The notes under the pieces are model-generated. The model worked only from the letters and a program-made list of their open reading frames with translations. It was not told where the DNA came from and searched no databases. Positions 49,168-60,052 of a stretch of DNA of 64,000 nucleotides are shown here, piece by piece. The position numbers and the translations under genes were made by a program. This stretch comes from Gloeopeniophorella convolvens (Eukaryota; Basidiomycota; Agaricomycetes; Russulales), in NCBI GenBank assembly GCA_022496205.1, contig WTXD01000007.1:248001-312000 (forward strand), given 5' to 3'. Positions within the stretch are counted from its first letter, which is position 1. Each line of letters starts with the position of its first letter.

Positions 49168-49895
49168 ATGTCGCACCATCTCTTTCTTCTATCGCCATCG
49201 GACACGCCACTCTACAGCCTCACTCATTATTCCGCTAAGCCGGTCCAGGCGGCCCCATCTCCCCTGTCCGCGAATCTGCCGTCATGGTCCACATCCGCTT
49301 TCGCGGGAACACTGACCGCATTGTCCGGCGCGTCCAGTGTCTCGCAAGCGAGCGCACAGGGTGGTGGCGTCCGGATGGGCGGTGGGCAGGACCGCCATGT
49401 GATTCAGATGATTGCCAACGCGAGCCTGGATGTGATTGAGGAGGTCGTGCGGCGGGACAACGGGATGTAAGTGGCCTCGCGGGCGTGCTGTTTCGGAATG
49501 ATGTCGATCAAAGCGCCTGTGCGGTATCCACCGCACTGCACAGGTATCTCAAATCCGTGGACAAGTTTAACGAATGGACAGTGTCCGCGTTTGTTACACC
49601 CGGGAGTAAGCGAGCGCAGCCCATGCGGGTGCATGGAGATGCCGATGCTGATGACGAACAAAAGGCATGAAGTTTGTGCTGCTGCACGAGGGCAAGAATG
49701 ACGAGGGAATCCGGGCGTTCTTCAGCGAGGTGTGGGAGCTTTACGTGAAGGTGCGCGGGCTGGCGACGGTGGCGTTGGTTGCGATCTGACGGGGCCGGGC
49801 AGACGATGGCGAACCCTTTCCACACTGCGCACACGGCCATCCGGAGCACCGTCTTTGATGCGCGCGTCCGCCAAAGCGCGAAGAAACACCTGTGA
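49168..49895 (+). CDS. TRAPP complex subunit, Trs20/sedlin (TRAPPC2-like)
   Basis: Four exons, 49168-49466, 49544-49605, 49665-49750 and 49803-49895, give 179 residues. The fold motifs are LFLLSPSDTPLY at the N-terminus, IANASLDVIEEVV, MYLKSVDKFNEWTVSAFVTP, MKFVLLHEGKNDEGIRAFF and ELYVKTMANPFHTA. The end RQSAKKHL matches sedlin-type TRAPP subunits. An insert of about 55 residues (Ala/Ser/Gly-rich) lies between the first strand and the first helix and is longer than in animals. TRAPP tethers vesicles and activates Rab GTPases at the ER-Golgi step. Introns are 52-77 nt. Confidence 0.9.
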
Positions 49896-50492
49896 GCGGG
49901 AGAGGTGTCCTGGGTCCCGTGCTAGTGTTTCAATTGTGTGATGGGGCGGAGTGTCCGGGGAGCGGGCAGGGCGGTTGATAGCTGTCGGCTTTGCGCGCTC
50001 GTCTCGCCTTTGCCTTGATCGTTTCTTTCTCCTCTCCTGTCCCGGCCCCCGTTTTCTTCCTTTCAATTGTCTCCTCTTTCTTTCTTCTATCCTCCTACAC
50101 ATTCAAAAAATCTACAAAAACATCAGTCAAAGCAGCCCCATCGCTATTTTGCGGCACCGCCCATCTCTCGTATAATACCTTCCACGATCCACCCCAACCA
50201 CACCGGTCCAGGTCCTCAGCGGAGAGTGTCTCGCTCAAGCGCCATTTGCCTTTTTCTTCCACATTTTACACTTCCTCACTAGTACGCGGCCATCCCCCAG
50301 ATCTTAAAAGTGCGTCTCCTCCAGCTCCTCTCACCCGTCAGCCACCTCACCATCAGTCCTGACATTGATCCCCCCCTGCAGCTTGTATATCATCTTGCCC
50401 CTTCTTCGCTCTCCCACTCGCTCTGCATAATCCCTTGCGCCTCCTCCCGTGATCAAGCCCCTCAGTCCCCTCTGCCCACCCAATCAGTTGCA
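49896..50492. promoter_or_regulatory. Upstream region of the Q-rich gene
   Basis: 597 bp before a plus-strand gene, with a long pyrimidine-rich leader from about 50020 to 50480. No gene of its own. Confidence 0.45.
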
Positions 50493-51965
50493 ATGGCCGC
50501 CGCTCCTGCTCCCAACCATCGCGCTTCCCTCCTTGCTGGCCTCCGTACCGGGGGCGTCCGCTCTGCCTCTACCACAGTGCCACACACTGCTGCTCCAGGT
50601 GCTTCCTTCAACTTCCAACCCCGTTTCTCCTCCGCAGCCTACAATCAACAGTCGGCCGCCGAGGAAGATGATCAGCTGTCCGACATGCTCTCTCAGAACA
50701 TGTATCTCAACGCACAGCAGAGGATGTACCAGGCTCCCAACACCGCCGCCGTAGACGGTGGTGCCAACAGGTTCTCCCAGCAGCAAAACAATTACGCCAA
50801 TGGTCTCATGACCGGCAACATGCACCCCAACACCGCGGTTGGAAGCGCTCAGCTCCAAGCCCACGCTCAGCAGCAGGCCCTTCAGATGCAACTGATGCAA
50901 CTCGAACTGATGCGCATGCAGGTCTGTCTTCGGTTCTATTCATAACTTATTCGTTGGCTGACTTTCCTCCCAGGCCCTGCAAGCTCAGCAACTCCAGGCA
51001 GGGCTGCTTGCGCAGAGTCGTCAACAGAACGGCCGCTCTTACATACCCCCCGCAACTGCCGGCCCCATGACTCAATCGTTCGATCTCCAACAGGTCGCGA
51101 TCAGTGCTCAGACCCGCCGTCCCAGTCAAGGGGAGCTGCTCCGCTCTCAGCTCGGTGTTCCCAGTGACGATCATGTTCCTATGACCGCCGCCCTGGGAGG
51201 CAAGTTTGGAAGCCGTGCTACACTGCCTGGCTTGACCGAGGAAGATTACGGCAGCCCCCTCGCGGCAACTTCCAATTGCCCTCCACTACCGTTATCAGTG
51301 GTGGCACTTCTCTCGGCGCCCCCGGCTCGAACAATGGCACTCCCACTGTCGCGCCCTCCAAATCAGACACGGCTGTGTCCTGGCGTCGTGGCGGGAACAA
51401 TAACTCGGTTCTCAGTGGCAATAGGGCTCTCTCCGTCAATGTTGGATTGACTCCCAGTGTTAGGGTCTCGCCTCCGCCGGTCGAGACCCGCGTGTCCCCA
51501 CCAGGCACCACTGAGACGAGTCCCGTGCGCACGCGCCCCCAGCCCCTGCGCTTCACGGCCGCAATCTCACGCCCTCTCCCGACTGTTGCAATCGATGACG
51601 CGGATGCTGAGGACAATTCGTCTGAGGCGTCGTCCAAGTCTGGTTCGCACTCGTCTCCCTCCACCCCCAACTCGGGCTCCTCGTTCGATCGGCCGCCCCT
51701 CTCGCCGCGCGAGGAAGCGACCAAGAAGCTCTACGAGGGACTTGGCATTGGCCGCCCCGTGCCCGTGCCTGCTGCCCCAGTTGTGCCGGTTGCTCTGCCG
51801 CAGCGCGTGCTCAGTCAGCCGGTCAGGCAGCCGCGCGGGCCACCCTCTGGAGCTGACGAGCTCGGCCCGCGCAACTTCGCCACGCGCATCAGGCGTAAGG
51901 CCATCGGCGGCCTCGGCGCGCTCATGGATGCGCGCGAGCGCCGCGATGTCGTCGAGGCATATTAA
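50493..51965 (+). CDS. Gln/Ser-rich protein of unknown function, with apparent frameshift
   Basis: Two exons, 50493-50921 and 50974-51965, joined by a 52-nt intron. The protein of about 470 residues starts MAAAPAPNHRASLLAGLRTG. It has a Gln-rich helix (QLQAHAQQQALQMQLMQLEL, then AQQLQAGLLAQSRQQ), then TQSFDLQQVAISAQTRRPSQ. The C-terminal half is Ser/Pro-rich and ends in a conserved-looking block, TKKLYEGLGIGRP and RRKAIGGLGALMDARERRD. The frame changes near 51255: the first half ends GLTEEDYGSPL and the second starts PSTTVISGGTSLGAP. One extra C in the run at 51253-51257 would join them. I know no named family. It may be an RNA- or chromatin-linked regulator; that is a guess. Confidence 0.75.
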
Positions 51966-52457
51966 GGTCCTCGCACCACTCGCACCCCGTCCACACGACA
52001 CGCAGATTGTTTAACAAGACTGGATCACCCTTCGTTCTTTTATTTATTTATTGTGATTGTGTGTTGTGTATATCCAGGGGGACTGCTGCTGGGGGCCGAT
52101 GTCGGTGATGATGAAAGTGTATGGATGAACTGTGGCGTTGTTCGATCTGCAGAGTCATTCAAGCTTGCCCGTACCCCCTTCCTCTCTTTCCAGTACTCTC
52201 ATGTTCCGTGTTTGCAACTGCGGAGGCGATTGCGTGCGATCCTTCTGCTTGCATCCTTCTTTGCACGCCCCTGTGCGTCGGTCTGGGCATGTATAACACG
52301 TAGGTATCGACTGGAAATATGACGTTGAGGATCGCGTCGATATCATCGAGGGACACAGTGTGACACGAGCGACGAGGTGACGCGATATGCTTTGGAATCA
52401 CAAATTACACGAATCAAAACAGGGTGGTAAGACAGCAGAGAGCAACACCGTGACAGT
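51966..52457. other. Convergent 3' region
   Basis: 492 bp between the stops of the Q-rich gene and ARP4. No gene seen. Confidence 0.45.
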
Positions 52458-54211
52458 TTATTTACAACGCTGAGCAACGATAGGCTTGCCGTGTTCCTGC
52501 ACACCCGCAAAGTAAGCACGAGCACACGCGATGAGCAGGACAAACAAGCAACGCACCTGCCACTCTTCCTTGCTGATCCACAGCTGGTGGAACGTCCCGA
52601 GGCTCGCGAGGATGCTCCCGCCAAGCCAGCCACCGTAGCGGCGCTCGGCAGAATTGCCCGGCGCGTAGATCTTGACGTGCGGGAAATTGCGCACGAGCTC
52701 GTTGTTGAGCCGCTCGCCGAGCCCCGCGAAGAGGCTCCCGCCGCCCACGAGCACGACGTTGCCCATCAGCACCTGTCGCATGTCCGGGTCGCACGCCGCG
52801 AGCGCCTGCGAGATCAGCGCGGGGACTGTGCGCGGGAGGTGTGGGTTCGAGGCCTGCGGACGCTGGGTTATCGAGTGCTTGCGGATGATACAGGATGGGG
52901 TGGGGACGTACGACGAGGTCGCGCGAGTGCGAGAAGAAGAGCTCGCCGACTTGGAAGCGCTCGGAGCCAAAGTACGTGTTGAAACCCGTCGGGAACTCGT
53001 AGTGGCGGGCGGGGCGTTGCGCGGCGGCCCTGCAGCGGGAGGTACACGAGCGTTGGCCGTTTGAGAGGAGACGAGGGGCGGGAAGGAAGGTACGCACTGC
53101 TCATTCCAGCCCTGGTCGAGCACGCCCGCGACGCTCTGTACCCACTCGTCCACCTCACGGTTTTCGTAGTACGACGCGAGGCTCGGCGTCGTCTTGGAGA
53201 AGCGGTCTTCACGGACGGTGAATCGCGGTTGCGCGCCGGGCTCTACTGCCTGTGTGGTGGCAGTTCGCATCAGAGAAAGAGAGGCGGGTCACGGGGAGAT
53301 GCATACGCTTTTATTCGCGATGAGTTGGTGTGAGAAGAGTTGGATTGGTGGGTGGCTGTGGTTTGCGGTGATGAGTGTGTGTTTTGCGTGCGCTTGCACG
53401 AGTTGGGGGAGTGCAGAGTGGACGAGACCTGCGACGGAGGCTGAGTTGGGAAGCGGACTGTCCGGAAAGACGTACCCTTCCGGAGGACGAAGCCGTCCAC
53501 AACGGGGGTCACACTCGCGGTCGAGTGGCCAATGTCAATGACCAACGCTGAGCCTTTCCTGCAGCGAAACTAACGCAAAGTGAGATGTCACGAGGGCTCT
53601 CAAGGAGCCTGGGGTACATACGCATTGAGAACGCCTGTATTCGCGATGTAGAACGCGGGCACCTGGAACTCCTCAAACATGATCTCGGCCATGCGTTCGC
53701 GGTTAGCTGTGGTGTTCCAGGATGGCTCAGTGACAAGTACTGGGTGGTCCGCTGGGTTGCAGCGCATGACTTCGTTGAACGCGTGGTTAATGAGAGCTGG
53801 GATAGGCTTGAAATCACTGACTACACGGGTGCAAGTGAGTATATTCTACCGGAGGGAGGGAGATCATGGACATACTCATCCCCTCGTTCACGGGATTTCC
53901 GATTTGCATTTGTTCCCGCCAGACAGACGGCCCATGTTGTCCAAGGTAGAGCTTGCTCTCCTCCTTCAGCGGCGCGGGCTCTGCCTCTGCCCCTGCCTCC
54001 GTCATGGATACGTCCGCATCCTGAGAGATGGGTATGAAGCCGTACGACGTGGGGATGATGGCTTTTGGCGTGTCGTCTCCCGCATACCCGGCACGGAGGC
54101 TGGACGAGCCAATGTCCAACACGAGTGCAGAAACTTCATCTGTACACGCGTAAAATCAGCCCATTCCAAAGTAGCAATAATCGATAGCGCACCGCCTCCG
54201 TATTGCACCAT
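52458..54211 (-). CDS. ARP4: Actin-related protein 4 (ARP4/BAF53-like)
   Basis: Nine exons on the minus strand: 54193-54211, 53876-54139, 53622-53820, 53476-53569, 53307-53428, 53098-53249, 52912-53029, 52557-52862 and 52458-52496. The product is about 437 residues. It starts [20 protein letters not shown], the ARP4 signature. Other marks are [58 protein letters not shown] and the end [22 protein letters not shown]4 is part of NuA4, SWR1 and INO80 chromatin complexes. Exon 4 lacks one base. FAAGK and [13 protein letters not shown] lie in different frames, and one extra G near 53551 restores [14 protein letters not shown] later acceptor (CTGCAG at 53559) also restores frame but loses the conserved FAAG. 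Confidence 0.92.
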
Positions 54212-54366
54212 CGTGAGCGCGTCGAGAGTTGTCGAGGTTGGCGTTGAGAGCGAGCAGGCGTTGAGCGGCCCGATCAAATCTGGATCGTCCAATGTCGCGA
54301 GCGTGAGAACGTCTGCAAACTTGTGCTCCTCCTCCGAGCCTCAATCCTCCATTTTGTAAAATCGAC
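54212..54366. promoter_or_regulatory. Shared promoter, ARP4 and ERB1 genes
   Basis: Only 155 bp between divergent start codons. It must serve both a chromatin gene and a ribosome assembly gene. Confidence 0.5.
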
Positions 54367-56987
54367 ATGGCGCCTCTCGCCGCCAGCAAAAAACGCAAGC
54401 AGGCTGCTGCACAGGAGCAGTCAGATGCTAGCGATGCAGAGCCGTTCCCAGATGGCGGACTGGACATGCTCAGCGAAGACGAAGGCGAGGACGGATCCTT
54501 GCCAGAATCGGACAACGACGAAGTGGACGCGTTCCCGGAAATCGATACGGGCTCTGATACCGAAGAGGGCGATGAAGAACAATCAGGAAAGGATGACGAG
54601 CATTCCGGGAGCGAGGAAGAGGACGAAGAGGACGCGTCTTCTGACGATAGCCTCCACATCTTCCCAAAGGCTAAGACGGTCATCTCCGATATCACTGGGC
54701 AGCCAAAGAAGGTCTACCCAGAGATAGAGCCAGACTACGACTCGGACTCCTCCACCGAAGATGTGCGTGTGCTCATAATTTCATGCCTGCGAATTGACAT
54801 ATGCCGCTTGCAGGCGCCAAATCGCGTCGGAAACATACCACTTCATTGGTACGACGACCTGCCTCACGTCGGGTACAGTATTGATGGTAAGAAAGTCCTC
54901 AAACCGGCGCGCGGTGATGAACTAGACAAGTTCCTGAAGACCGTGGACGACCCCTCTGCATGGTGAATGTTTCGGCGGTGTGCTCTCCGCTTTGACTGAC
55001 TTTTGTCCAGGACCTCAGCCTTTGACAAAAATACTCAGATGGACAGGCCTCTCACGTCCCAGGAGCTGGACATCATCCGCCGTCTGGAGGCTTTGGAGAA
55101 TCCGGACGCAACCTATGACCCCTACGAACCTACAGTAGAGTGGTTCACTGGGAAGGGCAAAGAGGAGGTCATGCCGCTCTCCGCCGCGCCAGAGCCTAAA
55201 CGGCGCTGGATCCCCAGTAAATGGGAAAAGCAAAAGGTTCGTCTATTCCCTTTCTCTTCGAAAGGTGACGCTTATCATATGGTCCAGGTTATGAAGATTG
55301 TGCGCGCTATCCGCCAGGGCCGCATCCTTCCTTCAAAGCCGAAGGCCGCCTCGTCACAGCCGCAATTCTATGCCATCTGGAATGACGAACCTTCATCCTC
55401 CCATCCCCCTCCACTTACCGCACCTAAAATGCGCCTTCCAACCCATTCCGAGTCATACAATCCGCCAGAAGAGTACCTGCCCGCTGAGGAAGAACGAAAA
55501 GAGTGGGAGGTTACCGAAAAGGAGGATCGCGAGCGCGATTACCTTCCACAAAAGTACACGGCGTTGCGGCTGGTCCCTGCATATGACCAGTTCATCCAGC
55601 AGCGCTTCAGCCGGCAACTTGATCTCTACCTGGCGCCGCGTATACAGAGGACGAAACTCAACATCGACCCAGATAGCCTGATTCCAAAGCTGCCAAGTCC
55701 AAACAGCTTACGGCCATTCCCCAATCATAAGTCTCTCCGGTTTGCACACATGCGCGCGCGCGTTCGGAGCGTCTCTATCAGCCCAGACGGGGCCTGGGTC
55801 GTGAGTGCTGACGAGGAGGGGATCGTATGTCTCTGGGAGGTCATGGTGGGCCGCGAAGTTAAGCGCTGGACACTCAACGAGAAGGTTGGTGCTGTGGATT
55901 GGTGCCCGCGAACGGACGTAAGCTTCTTCGTGGTCGGAACGTAAGTGTGCTATCCTTGTGCCCAGTGTCATCAAGCCGTAACTGAAACGATCCAGCGAGG
56001 AAAAACTGCACTTCTTCATCCCGCCTAACCTCCCTCCTGCCATTCAGTCTTCCACCCAGGCACTTCTTGCCCCCGTAACACTCCCACCCGCACCGGTCGC
56101 CCCGTCCCCGGTCAAGTGGACGAACCCTCCCTCGGCAGCCACATCCGAGAAACCTATTTTGTCTGTCGACCTCCCGCAATCCTCTGGCCTAGCCAAGCAT
56201 ATCACATGGCACCGTAAAGGCGACTACTTCGCAACAGTCTGTGGGTCATCCTTCCAATCTGACCTATGTTTCACACTCATCATCACTACAGCCAGCGGAG
56301 AGGGCCAGGGTGGAGTATGGATCCACCAGATGTCGCGGCGCCATTCCCAAGCCCCATTCAAGAAGATTAAGGGCTCGGTACAATCTGTCCTGTTCCACCC
56401 CTCAAAACCGCACTTCTTCGTCGCGGTACGTGTACTTCCTCTCCCCCCTTTCCTATCTGTGGACTCAATGACGTCGTTTGCCAGACGCAACGCTATGTTC
56501 GGATCTACAATCTAGCGGAACAGAAACTGTTGAAGACGCTCACCCCTGGCATTCGATGGATATCTTCAATGGACGTTCACCCATCCGGTGACCATCTGAT
56601 TGTCGGAGGATACGATCGCAAGCTCTGCTGGTTTGATCTGGAGCTGAGCGACAAACCCTACAAGATTTTGCGGTGCGCCCGGCATTCGTTCAGGCCGACG
56701 CCTGACTCACGCTATATTGCAGTTATCACTCGCGTGCGATTCGTTCGCTTCATTTCCATCCCACTTATCCGCTATTCGCATCCTCGTCCGATGACGGGTC
56801 CATTCAAGTTTTCCACGCACGTGTGTACAGCGATCTCCTTACAGACCCCCTCATCGTGCCGCTTAAGATCTTACGCGGACATGATGTGCGCGAGGGCCTG
56901 GGAGTATTGCAGGTAAAATGGGTTCCCAAGCAGCCATGGCTGATCAGCACAGGGGCAGACAGCACCGTTGCCGTCTGGTGTCATTGA
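54367..56987 (+). CDS. ERB1: Ribosome biogenesis protein ERB1 (BOP1)
   Basis: Eight exons give 751 residues: 54367-54762, 54814-54962, 55011-55236, 55288-55940, 55996-56240, 56292-56425, 56485-56672 and 56723-56987. The N-terminus has a basic start and a long acidic region (DEEQSGKDDEHSGSEEEDEE). The BOP1NT domain has NRVGNIPLHWYDDLPHVGYS, GDELDKFL and RRWIPSKWEKQKVMKIVRAI. A seven-blade WD40 propeller follows, with MRARVRSVSISPDGAWVVSA and the end WLISTGADSTVAVWCH. ERB1 works with Nop7 and Ytm1 in 27S pre-rRNA processing and 60S assembly in the nucleolus. All introns are 48-59 nt and in frame; the 51-nt one at 55237 contains no stop and could be kept. Confidence 0.95.
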
Positions 56988-57280
56988 TTCTGAAGGGCCA
57001 TGGAAAGGTCGCTAGTAACTTATCCCCTTTGTACATCCGCTCCACGGGTCCGCGCATCGGGCGTAGCCGCGCGCACGCTCTATCAAGTACACACGACAGA
57101 ACGTTCTTTTTTGTTTCCAGGAAACGTCGCCGCGTCGGAAGTCTGATACGGAAAGCCATCGAAAATAGGGGTCCTGCGCGTATGCAGGGACGGCAGGATC
57201 AGAGTAATCCTACAGAAGAAGAATACACACAGGACGATAGTAGGATGATAGAGTAGCAGCGTTCCGCACAGAGCCGACGA

Positions 57281-57975
57281 CTATCGCCGCCTGTGCGACC
57301 GCCCTGCCTTATACCGCGCGGTGGGTATGCCCTGCCTGTTCATGCCTTTTGATTTGGGCCGAGGCTTCATCCCCTTCGAGACCCGCCACTGCTCACGGCG
57401 CGACCCTCGTGGTCCATGCGTCGATATTTTCCCAGTGGACGTTTGCGCCGGCTGGTTGTCTGCGCCTACGCGCGCACGCCATACGGTTAACCAACTGTAA
57501 CTGACAACTATACGTAAGAAACAGGCGCAGACCTTCTATTGTTGGAGGCACCATCTCCGCGTCGCCCTCCTGCGCGTCCACTGAAAACAGGCACGAATCA
57601 ATGTTCATATTTCCCATCCGAAGAACAGCAAGACGGGGCGCTGAAGCAGGGTGATTGCGATGGAGGGGTGCTGCCAGGCAGCACCAGGCCGAAACCCAGG
57701 CACTGCAGCGCGGCAGGACTGATATCCTGGGGGTCCAGGAGCCCCAGAGCGGCAAACCAAGACGAACCTGGCATGTCAGCGTCCGCATCCGCATCCGCAT
57801 CTGCGTCCTCCCACTCCTTCGACTCTGCGCCCTCCTGCTCCTCCGTGGTGGCGAGCCCGCGCACTTTTGCGTTCAGCCGCTGCAGGCGTGCGGCTTCGGC
57901 GGCAGCGAAGACCCCGTCGGTTCGTTTCTTCGCGCGGAAGGCACGCTTGACTTTTGAGCGGGTCGATTTGGCCAT
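57281..57975 (-). CDS. DUF2423 nucleolar protein, YBL028C-like
   Basis: Three exons on the minus strand, 57696-57975, 57533-57580 and 57281-57465, give 170 residues. The start MAKSTRSKVKRAFRAKKR is the DUF2423 signature. A six-fold Asp-Ala repeat (DADADADADAD) encoded by GCATCC units follows. The end is strongly basic: STHGPRGSRREQWRVSKGMK and GRSHRRR. In yeast the relative YBL028C is a nucleolar protein that co-purifies with pre-60S particles. Its convergent neighbour is ERB1, also a pre-60S factor, which fits the role. The first intron is 115 nt, longer than usual here. Confidence 0.85.
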
Positions 57976-58566
57976 GGTGGGTTAGTGTGAGGTGGGAGGG
58001 GCGGAATCGCTTGTGGCCAGGGGAGGTCGAGGGAGGAAGTTGACTCGAAGCGGGCAAATTTTGGCGATAATCTCGGTTCAGGGGAACGCATAATTAATCA
58101 GATTACGAAATCCATATCGCGTTACTGCGACTGAGCGAGCACCGCCAAATCGTGACAGTCAATCTCAGTCATTCAAATAGTCACAGGCGATAGATCTGGC
58201 CATTGACTCGACATTAATTCACGCCGCTTTCTCATGTCAGTAGGCATCCAGTTCAACTTCTGAGAAGCCTCCATGGAGAAAAAAAAAAAAAAAAGCGTGC
58301 GCAACAGGAATGTTTGAGAGCCAAAAGCTGCTTAGCTGGCAGAGGCGATACAAGGATGCGTACATTCGGGAGTAGTAATACATATTGAGCCCCGCACGCA
58401 GATCACAGGGCGCATATCAAGGTGCAGATGTGCGACACCGCGTCCCCGCCCTGCCCCTCCTGGAAGGCAGGATGGAAATAGCTGGCCATCACGCGACCCG
58501 TGTTCATTCAGCCGGGGCCTCCCTGTGAAAAAAATGCCACGGGTAAGGACACGCGAGCCTGGGAGA
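57976..58566. other. Intergenic stretch between DUF2423 and SmF genes
   Basis: 591 bp. It holds the DUF2423 promoter and the SmF 3' end, both on the minus strand, and a 16-nt A run at 58279-58294. The SmF coding frame may continue a few codons into it through another intron ending near 58523. Confidence 0.45.
58279..58294. repeat. Homopolymer run of 16 A
   Basis: Uninterrupted run of 16 A on the plus strand, in an intergenic region. Confidence 0.85.
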
Positions 58567-58977
58567 TCAAGGGAAGGGACTTATTATGTAGAGCACGTTG
58601 TTGCAGCTTGCAAGACGTAAAAGTGAGCACGCAGCGCGAAAACAGACGGTGCCACAAACGCGGATTGGACATACCGGATGAAGACCTCTCCCAACGTCCC
58701 ATTGGACTCGCCATTTTGAAACTCCTCGGTGTTCGCGAGCTTGAAATATGCTCAGGTGGTGCATCGAGGGCAACGATCAGATGGCACGCACCTGCAAATT
58801 CATGTAGCCATCGGTGCTCACGAGGAACCCTTGTACTCAAGCCCCCACTTTAGGCGCACGAACACGGGCTTTCCGGTCAGCTCCTGCAAGAATGGCTTCG
58901 GGTTGACCGGGGCGACCTGCAGCAGACGATGAGTGGCGATGGCAGCGCGATGCGGGCGGCCGACGCACCGCAGACAT
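58567..58977 (-). CDS. SNRPF: Spliceosomal SmF protein (SNRPF), with apparent one-base defect
   Basis: Exons on the minus strand are 58969-58977 (9 nt, MSA), 58792-58916, 58675-58739 and 58567-58606. The Sm fold is clear: [20 protein letters not shown], then LKWGLEYKG, then [12 protein letters not shown], then [14 protein letters not shown] and [15 protein letters not shown]. SmF is one of seven Sm proteins that ring U1, U2, U4 and U5 snRNA. The second coding exon is 125 nt where 126 is needed. WGLEYKG and FLVSTDGY are in different frames, split at the GGG near 58840. Since SmF is essential, a lost base in the assembly is more likely than a dead gene. The last residues are uncertain. Confidence 0.92.
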
Positions 58978-59169
58978 GATAGTAGCGAGGAGAACGCGTC
59001 GTCCGGGCGCACTGCGGACTTCCAAATCGGATAAGGGCTAAAATGCGCGGAAATATAAGTAATAGGTTATCCGGCGCGCGCTGCGCGGACGAGTCGACCG
59101 CCACGGCCACGCCCGCCCTCGCTCTTGTTCGCCGCCTCCCTCGCGCACAGGCGAACCCCATTCGACACC
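58978..59169. promoter_or_regulatory. Shared promoter, SmF and NC2-beta genes
   Basis: 192 bp between divergent start codons; one gene serves splicing and the other transcription. Confidence 0.45.
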
Positions 59170-59901
59170 ATGTCAGACCGCGAGGGACACTCGGGCGTCC
59201 CCGTCGACGACGACCTCTCCCTCCCCAAAGCCACCGTCGCCAAGATGATCACCGGTGCGCCTTCAGTACCACCCGACCGGACTTAAGTCCGCGCTAACGT
59301 CCCTGACCCGCGGCGCGTTGCGTGTGCGTGTGTGCATGAACAGAGCTCCTTCCCAACGATGTGACCTGCGCAAAGGAGACGCGCGACTTGGTAATTGAGT
59401 GCTGCGTCGGTGCGTCCCGCCCAAGCCATACACTACGCGCGTCCTGGGAAACTCAGCCGTCCGCCATCCCCACCTGGGGCGCCCGGTTCTAGAATTCATC
59501 CACCTGATCTCGTCCGAGGCGAACGAGATCTGCGAGCAAGACTCGAAGAAGACGATCGCGCCCGAGCATATCATCGGCGCGCTCAAGGTGGGGTTCTTGT
59601 CCGACAGCCGCTGATGGCTCTCAATTAACACCGATGTGATGACCGCGCGCCAGCGTCTTGGCTTTGAATCTTTCACTGAAGAGGTAGAGGACGTGCTCAA
59701 GGACCATAAACAGCAACAGAAGGTGCGCGCCACGACCTGCGTTTGAAATCGAGCTCCATTCGGACTGATCCATGCTTACAGGACCGGGAGAAGAAAGTAT
59801 CCAAGCTGGAGCAGTCCGGCAAGACGGAAGAGGAGCTCTGGGAGGAACAGCAACGCCTCTTTGCAGAGAGCCGGGCCAAGTTTGAGTCTCAGCAGCAATG
59901 A
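59170..59901 (+). CDS. NCB2: Negative cofactor 2 beta (DR1/Ncb2)
   Basis: Five exons, 59170-59254, 59344-59409, 59493-59587, 59654-59722 and 59782-59901, give 144 residues. The histone fold (H2B type) reads DDDLSLPKATVAKMITELLP, DVTCAKETRDLVIECCVEFI, HLISSEANEICEQDSKKTIA and PEHIIGALK. It is followed by LGFESFTEEVEDVLKDHKQQ and a charged helix ending in Gln. Length and motifs match DR1 closely. NC2-beta pairs with NC2-alpha, binds TBP on DNA and blocks TFIIA and TFIIB. The introns are 59-89 nt. No frame defect is seen. Confidence 0.95.
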
Positions 59902-60052
59902 CAAGTTGGCTGCACTGTCTCTCTTTGGTTTTCTCGCTCGGACCACGGGACGATTGGTTGTACATTGAGTTATTAGTCTTAGTCGTGTTGCCCTAGTTGT
60001 ATTTCTAGTCACGTACACGCTCGAACGATGTAATGACGTTCTATGCTTTCCA

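Noticed and set aside
50310..50492. Longer N-terminus for the Q-rich gene
   Set aside because: The upstream in-frame sequence is a pyrimidine-rich leader, and MAAAPAPNHR has a good start context.
55237..55287. Retained intron in ERB1 as coding sequence
   Set aside because: It is 51 nt and open, but the family sequence continues KWEKQK-VMKIVRAI only when it is removed.
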